Shown piece by piece: positions 46,820 through 58,504 of a stretch of 64,000 nucleotides of DNA (the first letter of the stretch is position 1; every line of letters starts with the position of its first letter). The stretch spans positions 124,001 through 188,000 of the forward strand of contig KN817556.1 of the NCBI GenBank assembly GCA_000827495.1, written 5' to 3'. This stretch comes from Hypholoma sublateritium FD-334 SS-4 (Eukaryota; Basidiomycota; Agaricomycetes; Agaricales; Strophariaceae). The notes below the pieces were generated by a model. That model was not told where the DNA came from. It ran no database searches and was given only the letters and a program-made list of their open reading frames with translations. The position numbers and the translations under genes were made by a program.

Positions 46820-49035
46820 TCACGCCTCTCCAAAAGTCTCCAAGATGATATTCCGGGCTTCCGCGGATCTAGGAGTAATAGAGCATTCAATTGGAACAGG
46901 ATGGCTGGGCTTATGCATGAGCAACTAGCGCAAATCAAGAATTAGAGGAGAGCAAAACAACGTACATAACTAATCCATCTGTGTGTCCCTCCGGTATTGG
47001 GATCTCGTGCCCTTCTGAATCTTTCTTCTTCTGAATGTCGAAGTTTTGCAACACAGTAGCTATTGCCAACCACACCTAAGAAAAATCATAAAGTGGATAT
47101 TGATTAGCTCTGTAAATGCCGGCGAAAAAGGCAGATTGTACCGAAGCTTGAGCCAGGTGGCGTCCGGGACAGACCCTACAGGTGACGGAGACAGGAATGA
47201 AGACGGGATATCGTCTACTTGTGTCCGAGTGCGTCTCACCTCCGCCCAAAACCAAATATGTAGCTCACGTCGTCGTCGTTTAGTTTCCCACTGTGGTCAA
47301 AGAACCGGCTTGGATTGAATGTATGTGGCTCAGGATATTTTTTGGGATCATGAGCAATAGCCCTGGATATATTAAAAGATCGTAGGTACCTCTCCTGAAC
47401 CATCGAGTCCGCGATTCTTACCATATATTGCTGACTAGCGTTGTATCTGTGAATGAGGTGAGATGAATACATGTGCCTGTAAGTATAATGTAAACCGTAG
47501 GTCCGCACCTTTCCGGATGTAATACCCTTTAAACGTATCGTCCATGGTGCTTGCATGAGCAACGGAAAGGGGAAGCACTTGCTTCCACCGCAGTACTTCC
47601 CTGCATAGCGCCTCGATATATGGCAATGACTCGGATGACTCGTCATCGAAGGTTATAAGCCTTTCGGAGCCGACCGCAGCGTCAATTTCTGCTTGGGCTT
47701 TACGCTGGACGTCGGGATATAGCAACATTGCTTGGAAAAATATTGCTAGAGTTGACGCCGTCTATGAAAAAAGGGACGCGATAGTTAGCTATAGATCGCA
47801 ATCAATTTCACTGAAGAATATACCGTTTCCGCACCGGCTGTGAGGAGCGATATGAATACGTTGTTCTGAGACGTAAACCAGGATCCAAACCTTACCGGAA
47901 TAGGCTGTAGTCGCTGCGCCTGCAAGAACATCAAATTCCTCTTTCGACTGACAAGTTTCCAAAACAGTGGCCGTGACACAGTTCGGTGCTAAACCCTCTT
48001 TCTATGACAGAACAAACCTAACTTCAGAGTAGGGACTGTTTTCGACATCTGAAGTACATACCATTTGTCTTTGAACAGCTGCAAGGGGGATGTCGCGCAT
48101 CTCAAATGCTACCTTCCTCGCTTCACGGGCGAATCGCTTGAACCCGGCTCCCGGGAACCAGGCTGGGAGATGTCGAAAGATACTGGGGAACGCAAATAAG
48201 AGGGTGGCACTGGGGAAAGTATTCGCGGTCAGCTGTTCCGCCGCCTTATCTGCGAGATACACAAAATGGTCGTCCTTGGGAGCGACATCATGTGCATACA
48301 TGATTGACATAATCACTGCACCTCCAAGGCTGGAGCCATAATATCGATAAGCTGATGGAACGATATCTGTAGACAGAGCCTCACTCACGTACGGTAGTGG
48401 CCGGCGAAGTCGTCGGGTGTGGTGAGGAGGCCACGCAGGAAATCATGAATTTTCTTTGTTTGAACTGGTCTGTAATCCAAGGCGACCTCAGGCTTGAAAA
48501 ATTGCTGGAAAATACGTCTGTGGGCTCGCCATGTGGGCCCATATCGCATGAAGGCGGTGTGGAAATTGAACCATCCCATTCTGAAGGAAAATATAGGCGT
48601 CAGACCAGAGCCAGATCAGAAATTATACTAGTATATATACAAGTCCACCATCGGCATATAAGGGCGATCCGAGTATATGGCTGAGCGCTTGTCAAGCAAT
48701 TCCACATTATCTTCATACGAGTTGAGGACAATAGTATGCTTGTCGTAGACCCGATAATGCAAGATATCGCCTGAGGCAAACTTAAGTTGATAGACTATTT
48801 GACTATGTCAGAAACAATGCACACCGTATTTCGCTCCCCAACCAATGTAAGTATCCCATGCAAACTTGGCGGGTAGGTCACTCAGATTTCCTGAGATCAT
48901 GCTTGTCTCCGGTGGACCTGGAGGATAAGGCAGCTTGCGCACTCGGGACAATGCCCACCCCAAAGTAACGATGCACAGCGTTCCAACTGGCAGAGCATAT
49001 TGAAGAGGGAGGCGGAACAGATCGGAAAGTGACAT
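46820..49035 (-). CDS. Cytochrome P450 monooxygenase, copy 2
   Basis: Closest relative is copy 3, next upstream. MSLSDLFRLPLQYALPVGTL starts the membrane anchor, then LPYPPGPPETSMISGNLSDL. Blocks: YSDRPYMPMVDL, WRAHRRIFQQFFKPEVA, FPSIFRHLPAWFPGAGFKRF, the ExxR block EALCREVLRWKQVLPLS, PHTFNPSRFFDHSG, and haem-binding FGFGRR rejoined across an intron to VCPGRHLAQASV. The C-terminus HPVPIECSITPRSAEARNII ends at 46820. An in-frame ATG at 49152 would add 39 residues, but it lies upstream of a TATA-like GTACATATAG (49077-49086), so I take 49035, which aligns with the start of copy 3. At least ten exons, about 520 residues. Substrate unknown. Confidence 0.88.
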
Positions 49036-49839
49036 GGTGGCTCCGTTAGAAGTAAGCTGCAAGGACAGGAGAAGCACTATATGTACGCGCAGATAGTACG
49101 GTGCCAGTTGTGTTAACAATAGACAGGTCCAGCTGACATTGGAGATTGCCATGTAAATAATACCAAGGTACTCACATGTACTTTAACATTATCTCCAAGT
49201 TCCAAGCGACATTTCCGACAGTCCGCGTAGTTCTTGAACGATCCAACCACCAAGACCAGCGAGTATTAAAGGCCCCAGATTCAGCCCGAACGCAACTTGG
49301 ATTGATTTTTGGACAGTGGGGACGCAACAGCAGTGTGAAGACATTAGATATTGAGGGCACCGCCCGAGGCCGTCGGGGATGGAAGGAGCAATGAATGGCG
49401 TGTCGCTACTTCCGTCAAACTGCAATATAGTTGACTATGTATAGTCTATGTATACTTTCATTTGGAAGGAGAAATGGGGGGGAATGATTGGAGTGCGCAC
49501 CGCGTGGAGGTGCAGTTTGGTCGTGCCGCCCTGCGCTTCGCGGGCCGAGTTTGTCAATATGTCGGCAGTGTCGGCAGCGGGCTCGAGCGCAACACCTTGC
49601 ACGCGCATTGGGCATCATTTTTACTCGCTCACCTTGCCACGCAAATCTCGAGGAGAAAAACTGCAGATTGCCGTTCACCGATGTATATAAGTAATGCCCT
49701 GCCACATAGGAAGATAAAGTTCTGTATTACCCACTATATACTTACACTGTATGACCTGGTAGCACCTAGAAACCAAATGCAGGCCACAAGTGCTGGCCCT
49801 AAGCCAACCCTAAGCACGCTAAAAAATCAAACACAATGT
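49036..49839. other. Intergenic region between P450 copies 2 and 3
   Basis: Carries the promoter of copy 2 (TATA-like box at 49077-49086, minus strand). The part about 49345-49500 shares blocks with 55795-55880 downstream of the glycosyltransferase gene. Frames near 49460-49700 lack motifs. Confidence 0.5.
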
Positions 49840-52043
49840 TTATGCCCCCCCGATAGCTTCCAAGATGATATTCCGGGCTTCCGCGGACCTGAGGACGATG
49901 GAGCACTCAAATGGAAGGGGGTGGCTAGGCTTGGGCATAAGCAGCCAACTCGACTCGACGATTCGAGGGGAGGTGGATAACGTACATAACGAATCCATCT
50001 GTATGCTCCTCTGTTATTGGGCTCTCGTGCCCATCTGAATCTTTCTTGTTCTGAATGTCGAAGTTTTGTAACACAGTAGCTATTGCTAGCCATATCTAGA
50101 AACAAAAAGCCGTCGAAATTAATTAGCTCGTAAGCGCTAGCGAAATGGAGCGGATTGTACCGTGGCTGAAGCCAGGTGGCGCCCGGGACAGATTCTGAAT
50201 ATGACGGAGGAAGAGGTGAAGATGGATAGTCTACTTATGTTGGTACGTGGTTCTCACCTCCTCCCGAAGCCAAATACATAGCCTACGTGGTCATCGTTAA
50301 GCTTGCCATCTTGGTCAAAGAATCGGCTTGGATTGAATATATGTGGATCAGGATATTTCTTCGGATCATGAGCAATAGCCCTCGATATGCCATGAATTTA
50401 GGGGTATTTCTCATGGAACACCAAGGTAATGAAGCCTACCATACGTTGCTGACCACCGTTGCACCTGTGAAAGTGGAATGTAAATTTATGTGCCAGTCAG
50501 TATGGCGTAAATTTCACCTTTTGGAATGTAATACCCTTTATACAGATTGTCCGACGTGCTTGCATGAGCGACGGAAAGGGGAAGTACTTGCCTCCACCGC
50601 ATCACTTCTCTGCATAGCGCTTCAATGTATGGCAACGATGACTGGTCATTGAAGGTTATGAGCCTTTCTGAACCTATCACAGCGTCAATTTCTTGTTTGG
50701 CTTTGCGCTGGACGTCGGGATACAGTAACATGGCTTGGAAAAACATCGCTAGATACGACGCCGTCTACGAAAAAAGGTCTCAATGATCAGTTGGTAGTTT
50801 GTTGACAACTTGACTGGAAAACGTACTGTTTCTGCACCAGCTGTAAGGAGCGGGATGAACATGTTGGCCAGAGACGTTGAACTGGGATCTAAACCTCACC
50901 GGCATAGCCCGTAGCCGCTGCACCAGCGAGAACATCGAATTCCTCTTTCGACTGACAAGTTTCTAGAACAGTGGCTGTGACACAGTTCGGTGCTAAACCC
51001 TCTTTCTACGACAGCGAAAACAGAACTTCAGTGTCAAAGTTGCTTTTCGACATCCGAAGTACAAACCATCTGTTTTTGAACGGCTGCAAGAGGGATGTCG
51101 CGCATTTCGAAGGCCACCTTTCTCGCTTCAAGGGCGAGTCGCTTGAACCCGGCTCCCGGGAACCAGGCTGGGAGATGTCGAAAGATACTGGGGAACGCAA
51201 ATAAGAGGGTGGAATTGGGGAAAATATTCTCGGTCAGCTGTGTCGCTGACGTATCTGCGAGATGCACTAGATAATCGTCCTTGGGTGCGACATCGTGTGC
51301 ATACATGATTGATAGAATCACCGCACCCGCAAGTCTGGAACGAGAGCATCAATGAGCGTATAGAACCCAGATATCTGCAAACAGAGCTTTCTCACGTGCG
51401 GTAGTGGTCGGCGAAATCCTCGGGAGTGGTGAGCAGACCACCCAGGAAATCGTGGATTTTCTTTGTTTGCATCGGTCTGTAATTCAAGGCCACATCGGGC
51501 TTGAAAAACTGCTGGAAAATACGTCTGTGGCCTCGCCATATGGGCCCGTATTGCATGAAGGCGGTGTCAAAGCTGAGCCACCCCATTCTGAGGGAAGATA
51601 TGAGCGTCGGATGCGAGGAGCCACATCAGCAAAAACTTTTATACATACAAGTCTACCATCGGCATATAAGGTCGGTCCGAGTAAATAGCTGAGCGTTTAT
51701 CAAGCAGTTCCACATTGTCTTCATACGAGTTGAGGACGACAGTATGCTTATCATAGACCCGAAAATGCAAGATATCGCCTACAGACAAACTTAGTTATCA
51801 AACCATTTGACTATGTCAGAAACAATGCGCACCGTATTTCGCTCCCCAACCAATGTAAGTATCCCATGCAAACTTGGCAGGTAGGTCACTCAGATTCCCT
51901 GAAACCATGCTTTCCTCCGGTGGGCCTGGAGGATAATGCAACTTGTGCGTTCGAGACAATGCCCACCCCAGGGCGACGATGCAGAGTGTTCCAACTGGTA
52001 GAGCATATTGAGAGTGGAGGTGGAAAAGACTCATAAGTGACAT
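49840..52043 (-). CDS. Cytochrome P450 monooxygenase, copy 3
   Basis: Tandem duplicate of copy 2. Start MSLMSLFHLHSQYALPVGTL, hinge LHYPPGPPEESMVSGNLSDL, then FAWDTYIGWGAKYG, YSDRPYMPMVDL, WRGHRRIFQQFFKPDVALNY, FPSIFRHLPAWFPGAGFKRL, the ExxR block EALCREVMRWRQVLPLS and HASTSDNLYKGYYIPKG. The haem-binding FGFGRR joins ICPGRHLASATV over an intron, and the C-terminus is SHPLPFECSIVLRSAEARNI with a stop at 49840. Very similar to copy 2 over its whole length, including long identical stretches, so the duplication is recent. Intact by eye, about 520 residues. The substrate is unknown; copies 1 and 3 keep all P450 hallmarks. Confidence 0.88.
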
Positions 52044-53659
52044 GGTTCAGTTGAAAGTAAACAGGAAGAGTAAGAAGAGCACGGTGTGTACACTGAGATA
52101 GAACGATGTCCTGTCAGTTGATAACTGTGACAATAATAGGCAGGTGCAGGTGATATTGTCAAGACATTGTAGATGGGAAAAAACGAGGTACTCACTTCCA
52201 ACTCAGTAGTATCTTCCGAATGCCAAGCGACATTTCGTACAATATATACAGCCCGTGAACCATCTGACAAAGAGCAGCAGCATGGTACCCCGATGCCAGC
52301 CCAAATTGAAAGGCAACCCGAACTTTGAAGGCGGCTCAAAGGCGACTTGCATGATTTGGATTTGGTGGCCAGTGACGACGTGGCGCCAGTTGTATTGACA
52401 ATATTTAGGGAAAGGTGGGGGAATTAAGTGCTATAAAGTGTTGCTACTTCTGTTGAACTGCAGTCATATACTTCCGCAAGTTGGTGGGGAGATTGAAATG
52501 CCAGTGATTGGTTACGACTAGCCCGCGACGGTCATCACGGGCCGACTTTGCCGTCGGCCGTCGGGAAAGTTAACTTGTTATTGTTGAACAATGATCATTC
52601 GCGACTTCAAAGTTCGAAAACTGACAGTTCACGAGCTGGCTAGAATGAGGAATATACACCCAGCGTCGTCACTTGACACAGGTTGAACTCCCGCTCCACC
52701 CCTCGACAACTTATAGGAGCGGCTGCCAGCAGCCCAATCATGAACCTCTTCTCGTCCTCCGCATCCATGGGCTCTTCTCAACCTCTTCTGGCCACCGAGC
52801 GTCTGTAGCTGAAGCACCGCATGCCTGAATATCCAATGAGCATGATTTCAAGAGAAGCTGGTTAATCGTCTGCACTGGGCGGGCGCGCTACGTACGGCGC
52901 CGTCATGAGCCCGAAATGATGAGGTGCATAATTTTCGCAGTGAGCATGTTGCAATCCCGTCCCTGCTTGGTGCCGTACTCACCGAGCAACACCCGCAGGT
53001 GGGAGCGCGGAGTGTTTGATTTTGCATTTCAACCTGACAGGCTGAGAGCATTGTATAAATGTATCTCTTGTTTTCCAATGCCGACGTGACGCGTCTGGAC
53101 TGCTATATCGATTGGGCCTTTACTTTTGGGGCAGACCTTTTCTGCTATGTCCGCTGTGATGGATTCACAGCCTCATTTGATATTCAATTGCCACGGGTTT
53201 CGTAAAGATGACCTACGTTGAGATCACAATTCACAAGCTTTTATTCCTCAGAACCATGAAGTGTCGTGTACGATGACTCACTTATTTCAAGGCGAACATG
53301 AGCGAGGGAAGGCGAGGGAAAATATTGGCAACCATTAACACGAAGGAAGCGCAGAATCAACGCAGAATGATGTATTATTCCGGTGGTATGCCTATAATAA
53401 GGTATGTCTTTGCTCATATGCGAGTTAACAACGGCTTCATCTGGGTACCTTTAACCTCCTTTAGCCTACACAATCTACCCCGAAATCATTTGCGCCACGT
53501 AGGTTGCACATAGGCAAATTTGACAAACGTCTTGTTTCCGGACACGGCCAAAAGCCGTCTGTTCAATATGAAGCGCAAGGGTATGAAGTGCAAGGGAGGG
53601 TGGCATATATAAAAACCCAATACAAACCTGCCCTGTCAACCCAATTCAACGTGCACACA
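52044..53659. other. Intergenic region between divergent P450 copy 3 and glycosyltransferase
   Basis: 1.6 kb holding two divergent promoters. Minus-strand frames at 52629-52817 and 52848-53078 have no motif. The first ~400 bp weakly resemble the region upstream of P450 copy 2, as expected for a tandem duplication. No RNA gene or transposase seen. Confidence 0.5.
53606..53615 (+). promoter_or_regulatory. TATA box of the UDP-glycosyltransferase gene
   Basis: TATATAAAAA about 45-54 bp upstream of the ATG at 53660, an almost ideal TATA box with a short leader. Confidence 0.6.
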
Positions 53660-55741
53660 ATGGCCGTCAAAGATGCTTCCCATTTACTACTCGCTCCCTT
53701 TCCAGCTTGGGGTGAGTCCGCATATTCCAACTCTTCGGTTTGACCATACCACTCATTTCTTGACCAGGTCACATCAGACCTTTGTGTCATCTCGCTCTTC
53801 GTTTCTTAGAATTGGACAATAAGATTATGGTGACCATTTTGATTGGCCCGAACTTTTTTGCAAAAGCGCGAGCTGAGATCTTGGCTAATTCATCCATATC
53901 ACTGGAACGCAATGCGCATATTAGGTTCGTTTCGTGTGGAAGCGACGTGCACATTGACTTGTTCTGACCCTCAGTGTCTGCCTCACAGGATTCTGACCAC
54001 CTTCCAGTCCACCGACCAGGATGTATTCAAGCTTATGGGACCTTTAATCAGTACATACTCAGAAGCATACAAGACTCTTCAAGCAGGACAAGAGGTCACC
54101 TGTGCCACCACAGGTGTGACCTATGATGCTGTCAAAGCGCCTGTTGCCGCACTGTTAGATGTACGTCGTTTATCGTGAATATGTGCACCTTTTATTCAGT
54201 TCTTGCTGCAGTTCTTCCTCGGACCAATTGTGGTTGCAACAAGGGCACTGGGAGGGGAGTCCATACGAATATTCGCTTGGGCGACGGGAGCTCCTGCTGC
54301 GATAACTCGTATGTGGGGCCCAGAGTACCTAGGCGGATTGGGCGACTTTGAGGCAAAGGTTGAGGCGGAAGCTCAGCGGACGGGGGGTGTTGCAGCTGAC
54401 ATTGGTTTTACGGTATGTTGTATTGTATTGTTCGCCGTCGTGCGTTAAGTGAATCTTTTTCATTCAGCTATTTCGGGAAACGACAGGTGCTATTGTCCAG
54501 CTTCCTAGTCTCCCTCCTATGTATGATCATGAATTTTTTCCTCAAGGAGTGAGTGATACAGTCTCGAAAGTGTTTGATTTTGCCTGACTTCTCCTCAAGA
54601 TAAATGTGATGCAGAATATATATCAGTTACTCGTAGGCGGGCATGAGTGAGTCTTGTAAAATCCTTGAAATATTCACGCCTGACTCCTCCACAGCGCTTT
54701 CAAGAATAGCAATGGGATTGTCCTATCTTCGTCGTATGCCTCGGATCGCAAGGCCATCGAGGGTATCAAAACATGGTTCGCGGAGACCCCAAAGGAAGTG
54801 TATGGTGTAGGACCTCTCCTTCCTCGTACCTATTGGGATATAGTTCCCACAGATGAAGGTGCCACTGACGTCCGTAACTTCTTGAATGAAATGCAAGCAA
54901 GGCATGGGACGAAGTCGGTCATCCTGGTATGCCTACTTGATAAATTTATATTGCTACAACCTGACATGAGTGTAAAGGTGTCTTTTGGGACCTTCTTCTG
55001 GCCGCCTGTTCAAGAGTATGTCGATGAGATTATCATGAATTTCATAGACAAGAAATTCCCTTTTGTAGGTTGCTTTGATATCTCAACAGTGTCGTTCATT
55101 TAAATCTGGCGAAGATATTGTGTCACCCATCCTCGTTCTCCAATATCCCGCAGGAACTTTCAAATCTTGTCAAATCTTCAGGTATCGGCATAATATCTAG
55201 CTGGGTCCCTCAGCTCTATGTTCTCAACCACCCGGTATGTCTTTCTATTACGTGTATATTCGACACATACATAAGTATTGTTCGTGTAGGCAACTGGCTG
55301 GTTCCTTACGCATGGAGGGCAAGGCAGTGTTACAGAGGCACTCGGAAGTGGTACTCCCATGTAGGTACTATGAATTTGCCTTGCTCAGCTACGCGACTAA
55401 TTATATTATGGTCCAGGATATGCTTCCCAATCGACGGCGACCAGCCCGTTCTATCGGTACAAGCAGCCCATACTCTTCGCGTCGCCTTTGAGCTTGTGGA
55501 AGTGAGGACTGGTCATGGTTTGAAGCCCTTGCATAGGCTTGGAGGGCGTAAACCCGAAGGGACCCGCACAGCCGTGGGATGCGAGATACGCGAGGTCATC
55601 GATGATATGCGTGGAGATGCCGGGAAAGAACTGAGGAGGAACGCTGAAGCTGTGAAGACTGAGATGCAAAAATCCTGGGCCGAAGGTGGCACTGCAAAAA
55701 AGGAACTGACTCTGTTGCTGGAGAAGATGACCGTGGTGTAG
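53660..55741 (+). CDS. UDP-glycosyltransferase (GT1 family)
   Basis: Transfers a sugar from a UDP-sugar to a small hydrophobic acceptor. The N-terminal acceptor domain begins MAVKDASHLLLAPFPAWGHI-RPLCHLALRF (joined over an intron), with the usual catalytic His in WGHIRP. The C-terminal donor domain has VYGVGPLLP, VSFGTFFWPP, GIISSWVPQLYVLNHPATGW, then FLTHGGQGSVTEALGSGTP and ICFPIDGDQP, which together form the UGT signature (WxPQ, HxG, DQ). Around 10 exons, about 510 residues. No signal peptide or C-terminal membrane helix is seen, so it is likely cytosolic, as for most fungal GT1 enzymes. The P450 array next to it suggests oxidation and glycosylation of a common substrate, an inference from position only. 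Confidence 0.88.
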
Positions 55742-56286
55742 GCTATGTACTACTTACTTATTAGAGTTGGATTTGGAGGGCCGGCGGTTATAGGTGGCAT
55801 TGAGGGCACCGTCCGGTCGGAAGGAAGCATTGAATACATTTTCATTTGGAGGGAGACAAAGGAGAGAGATGATCGGAACAGTGTGCACTGGAGGCAACAT
55901 CAAGATCCGGAAACTGACCTGACGCACCAAGAATAAAAGTTCAAACAAAAGTTGACAAGTTTATGTTCATACGTCACGGTAATCGTACAATTTCGCAACA
56001 ACTTGTGGACCACCCTGCCACCAATTCCCAAAATACCCACAGTTCCACGGTGCTCAGCCTTCACCACTTTTTCAGCAGCTTGCGATAAAATATCCCGAAC
56101 CTATGGCATTTTCCCAACAGCTTGTAAGATGATATTTAAAAGCGGGACCATAGTTTTTTGCCACAGATGACGCTCGCGCCGGTCCAAGTGCGTCCTGGTA
56201 GTGTGCAGCCTCAAGTATGTGATATATTTGGTACAATTTGTTACAGAAGACCAAACTTTCCTATTTCCATCCGGTTGCGACTGAGA
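55742..56286. other. Intergenic region between convergent glycosyltransferase and caspase-like gene
   Basis: 545 bp. The part 55795-55880 resembles 49345-49500 (shared ATTGAGGGCACCG, then GGAAGGA-GCA-TGAAT and TTCATTTGGA). No gene supported. Confidence 0.5.
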
Positions 56287-58504
56287 TCAGGCCGGCGAAA
56301 GTTCTTCGACTCGTCGTTGAATCACAGGAAGAACTATTGAACCCCAACGGCCAGTAGATTTTCCAAGGGATGGAAGAGGATTTTGTTTCATCCCTCGACT
56401 CCTCGCGAACACCGATTCCTCTCGAACAATGTCCTGTAGATCCACTGGTTTGTCGAAGAGAAACAGCTTGAAAAATCCAGCCTCCATGTTGCAGTCTTTA
56501 CCCACATAGAAGCTGAATGGAGGTACATTTGCCCCTGTACCGACACCATAGCCTATGGTCATAGACTGTCCCATCGCGGGCCACGGGATCTCTGCGTTCT
56601 CTACCGAAACGATATGCGGAAAGCTTTGTACTAGATTTGCAGAATTTTAGACATGCTGCAACGGATATCCATGAGCATTTGTAACTCACTGATTGTAAAT
56701 TCGGTGTTGTCGAAATAAAGTAGGACGGGGAAAAGGATTTCCTCAGTGTTGTTGGTCACCTCGAAGCCGTAAATCAGTGGGTCCTCTGCATCTGTCACAT
56801 TGATGTTGATGATATTGTTTTCGCATAGATTACGAGCTCCATCCACTGGGACAACACGTGGGTGGCCAAGACCGGTGTCTAGCACTTGGAAAAAGGAGAT
56901 GGTAATTTTGTCTATTGAATCGCTTGGAGTGGCACTGGTCCGTTTTAGATGGCGATAGTAGTGAGCAAGACCCTTCATGACTTGAGCGAGGTTTTCGTTG
57001 GTGTCGTCTATGAAACTGGGCTTCAGATTGAGGTTGAGACCCTTCCCAAGCAAATCCCGGTCTACAACATCAAAACGAAGTTGCTTCCCAACGGACTTGT
57101 CAGTTGAGAGTGCGATATGAGCATCTTCAGGAACACACTTCAAAATGCATGAATTCAATGCTTTGACACGACGCAGGAGCGCGGAGTCCTTGGGGTCGAC
57201 GTACACCCTGAGGTAATGCAATACTATCTTTGTAAGCGATGCGACGGGGTGAGGGTAGGATTGGAGGGATACAGTGGTGTGTTTCCTCAAGTGGAGAGTG
57301 GAAGTGTGAGTGGATACCTCGGTTATAACGACAGTTGCGACCGGGTTTTTCTGGTGATCTTCCGACCTGCTCTTATACACGGCCAACTCGTCACCCGTGC
57401 AGAAACCGTGGACTTCTCCCCCCTTTAAAGTCAATTTGGTATCGTCCGTATCGTCGACGATTAAGTCGAAGAAACTCTTCATGGAGGATGTCGTGTAGCC
57501 CTGAAAGAAATGTCGTGTCTTCGAGTAACGTCCTTCGCATTGAGGATCTTGCCTGAAGCAAAGCATAAAAGTAGATTAATTCGAAGTTCACGGTTGGCGC
57601 TGACATCAATGCAGATGACTGACCCTCCCGGAATTTGCGTCGCCAGGCGATTAGCAATCTCGGCGCACGGTATGGCGCTGGGCCCGAGGTCGTCGAGAAT
57701 CTTGAGAAGAGCTTTAGAGAAGACCCCTCTCCCCCTTCTTTCTACAGCGGTCTGAGTTGAGTCACAGGCAGCGAATAGCACATATGAACTAGAGCCAGTG
57801 TTTTTAAGAGAAGGAATGATCGATAATGCCCTCGCCCCGCCCCAGATATCTTCATCCAGATCGTCCGGAATCTGGTACTTCGTTGCTGGCCCAGTCCGCG
57901 CTATTTCTTCGGAATCGGGATCAGCAGGCTCCCCTCGCACAGCCGATGCAGAATGGCAGCAATCGAAAGCAAGGGTCTGGCCATGACATTAGGCTCGTAG
58001 ATGAATGTTAGGGTGCAACATACGATGTGGTTCCCTTTTTCTTTAGCTATTTTGTCAATTAACACCGACAAAGTGAAATCGGGAATAGCCATATGTCGGT
58101 GGTCTTTTGCGTCATGACGAAAATCGTAGGGGATGATAAGTTCGATTCGCTCCGGGCATCCAGTAATTTTGGTCAGTCTTTTTGGTGGAAGGGCTTGCGC
58201 ACCATGTCCAGCATAAAAAATGAAGATCGAATCGTCCGCTTTTATATTGTCGTTTTTTGCTAGATTTTGGAAAGCGTTGATAATGTTGGCCCGTGTCGCC
58301 TGCTCGTTGAGAAGCACGGTTATATTACTTTCGTCCACTTTCAGAGTATTCAGTAAGTAGTTCTGGAATGCATTCGCATCTGGGACTGCCCCTCTGAGGT
58401 CGGGAAACTGTGACAAACTACGAGAATTACGCGTGGAATCTTCACTGGATCGAGTGCCTGATGTTCCGCCATAGTCGTTTATGCCGATCAGCAGAGCGAA
58501 AAGA
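56287..58504 (-). CDS. Caspase-like (peptidase C14) protein with large C-terminal extension
   Basis: Residues ~1-250 are a caspase/metacaspase p20-type domain: SLFALLIGINDY (first strand), LRGAVPDANAFQNYL, IFIFYAGHGAQALP with the catalytic His, LIIPYD, then FDCCHSASAV with the catalytic Cys, SSSYVLFAACDSTQTAVE and GVFSKALLKIL. The remaining ~350 residues contain no domain I recognise, for example FDLIVDDTDDTKLTLKGGEV and the C-terminal VNNTEEILFPVLLYFDNTEF-type strands, and may be a ligand-binding or regulatory module. Such fusions are common in expanded agaricomycete caspase families. The 5' end is unresolved: the first exon seen starts at 58504 after a splice acceptor (CCAATAG), and no upstream exon joins cleanly in frame. 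Function inferred only as a putative cysteine protease. Confidence 0.8.

Noticed and set aside
49036..49152. Longer N-terminus for P450 copy 2
   Set aside because: The upstream ATG precedes the TATA-like box and the extra residues are absent from copy 3.
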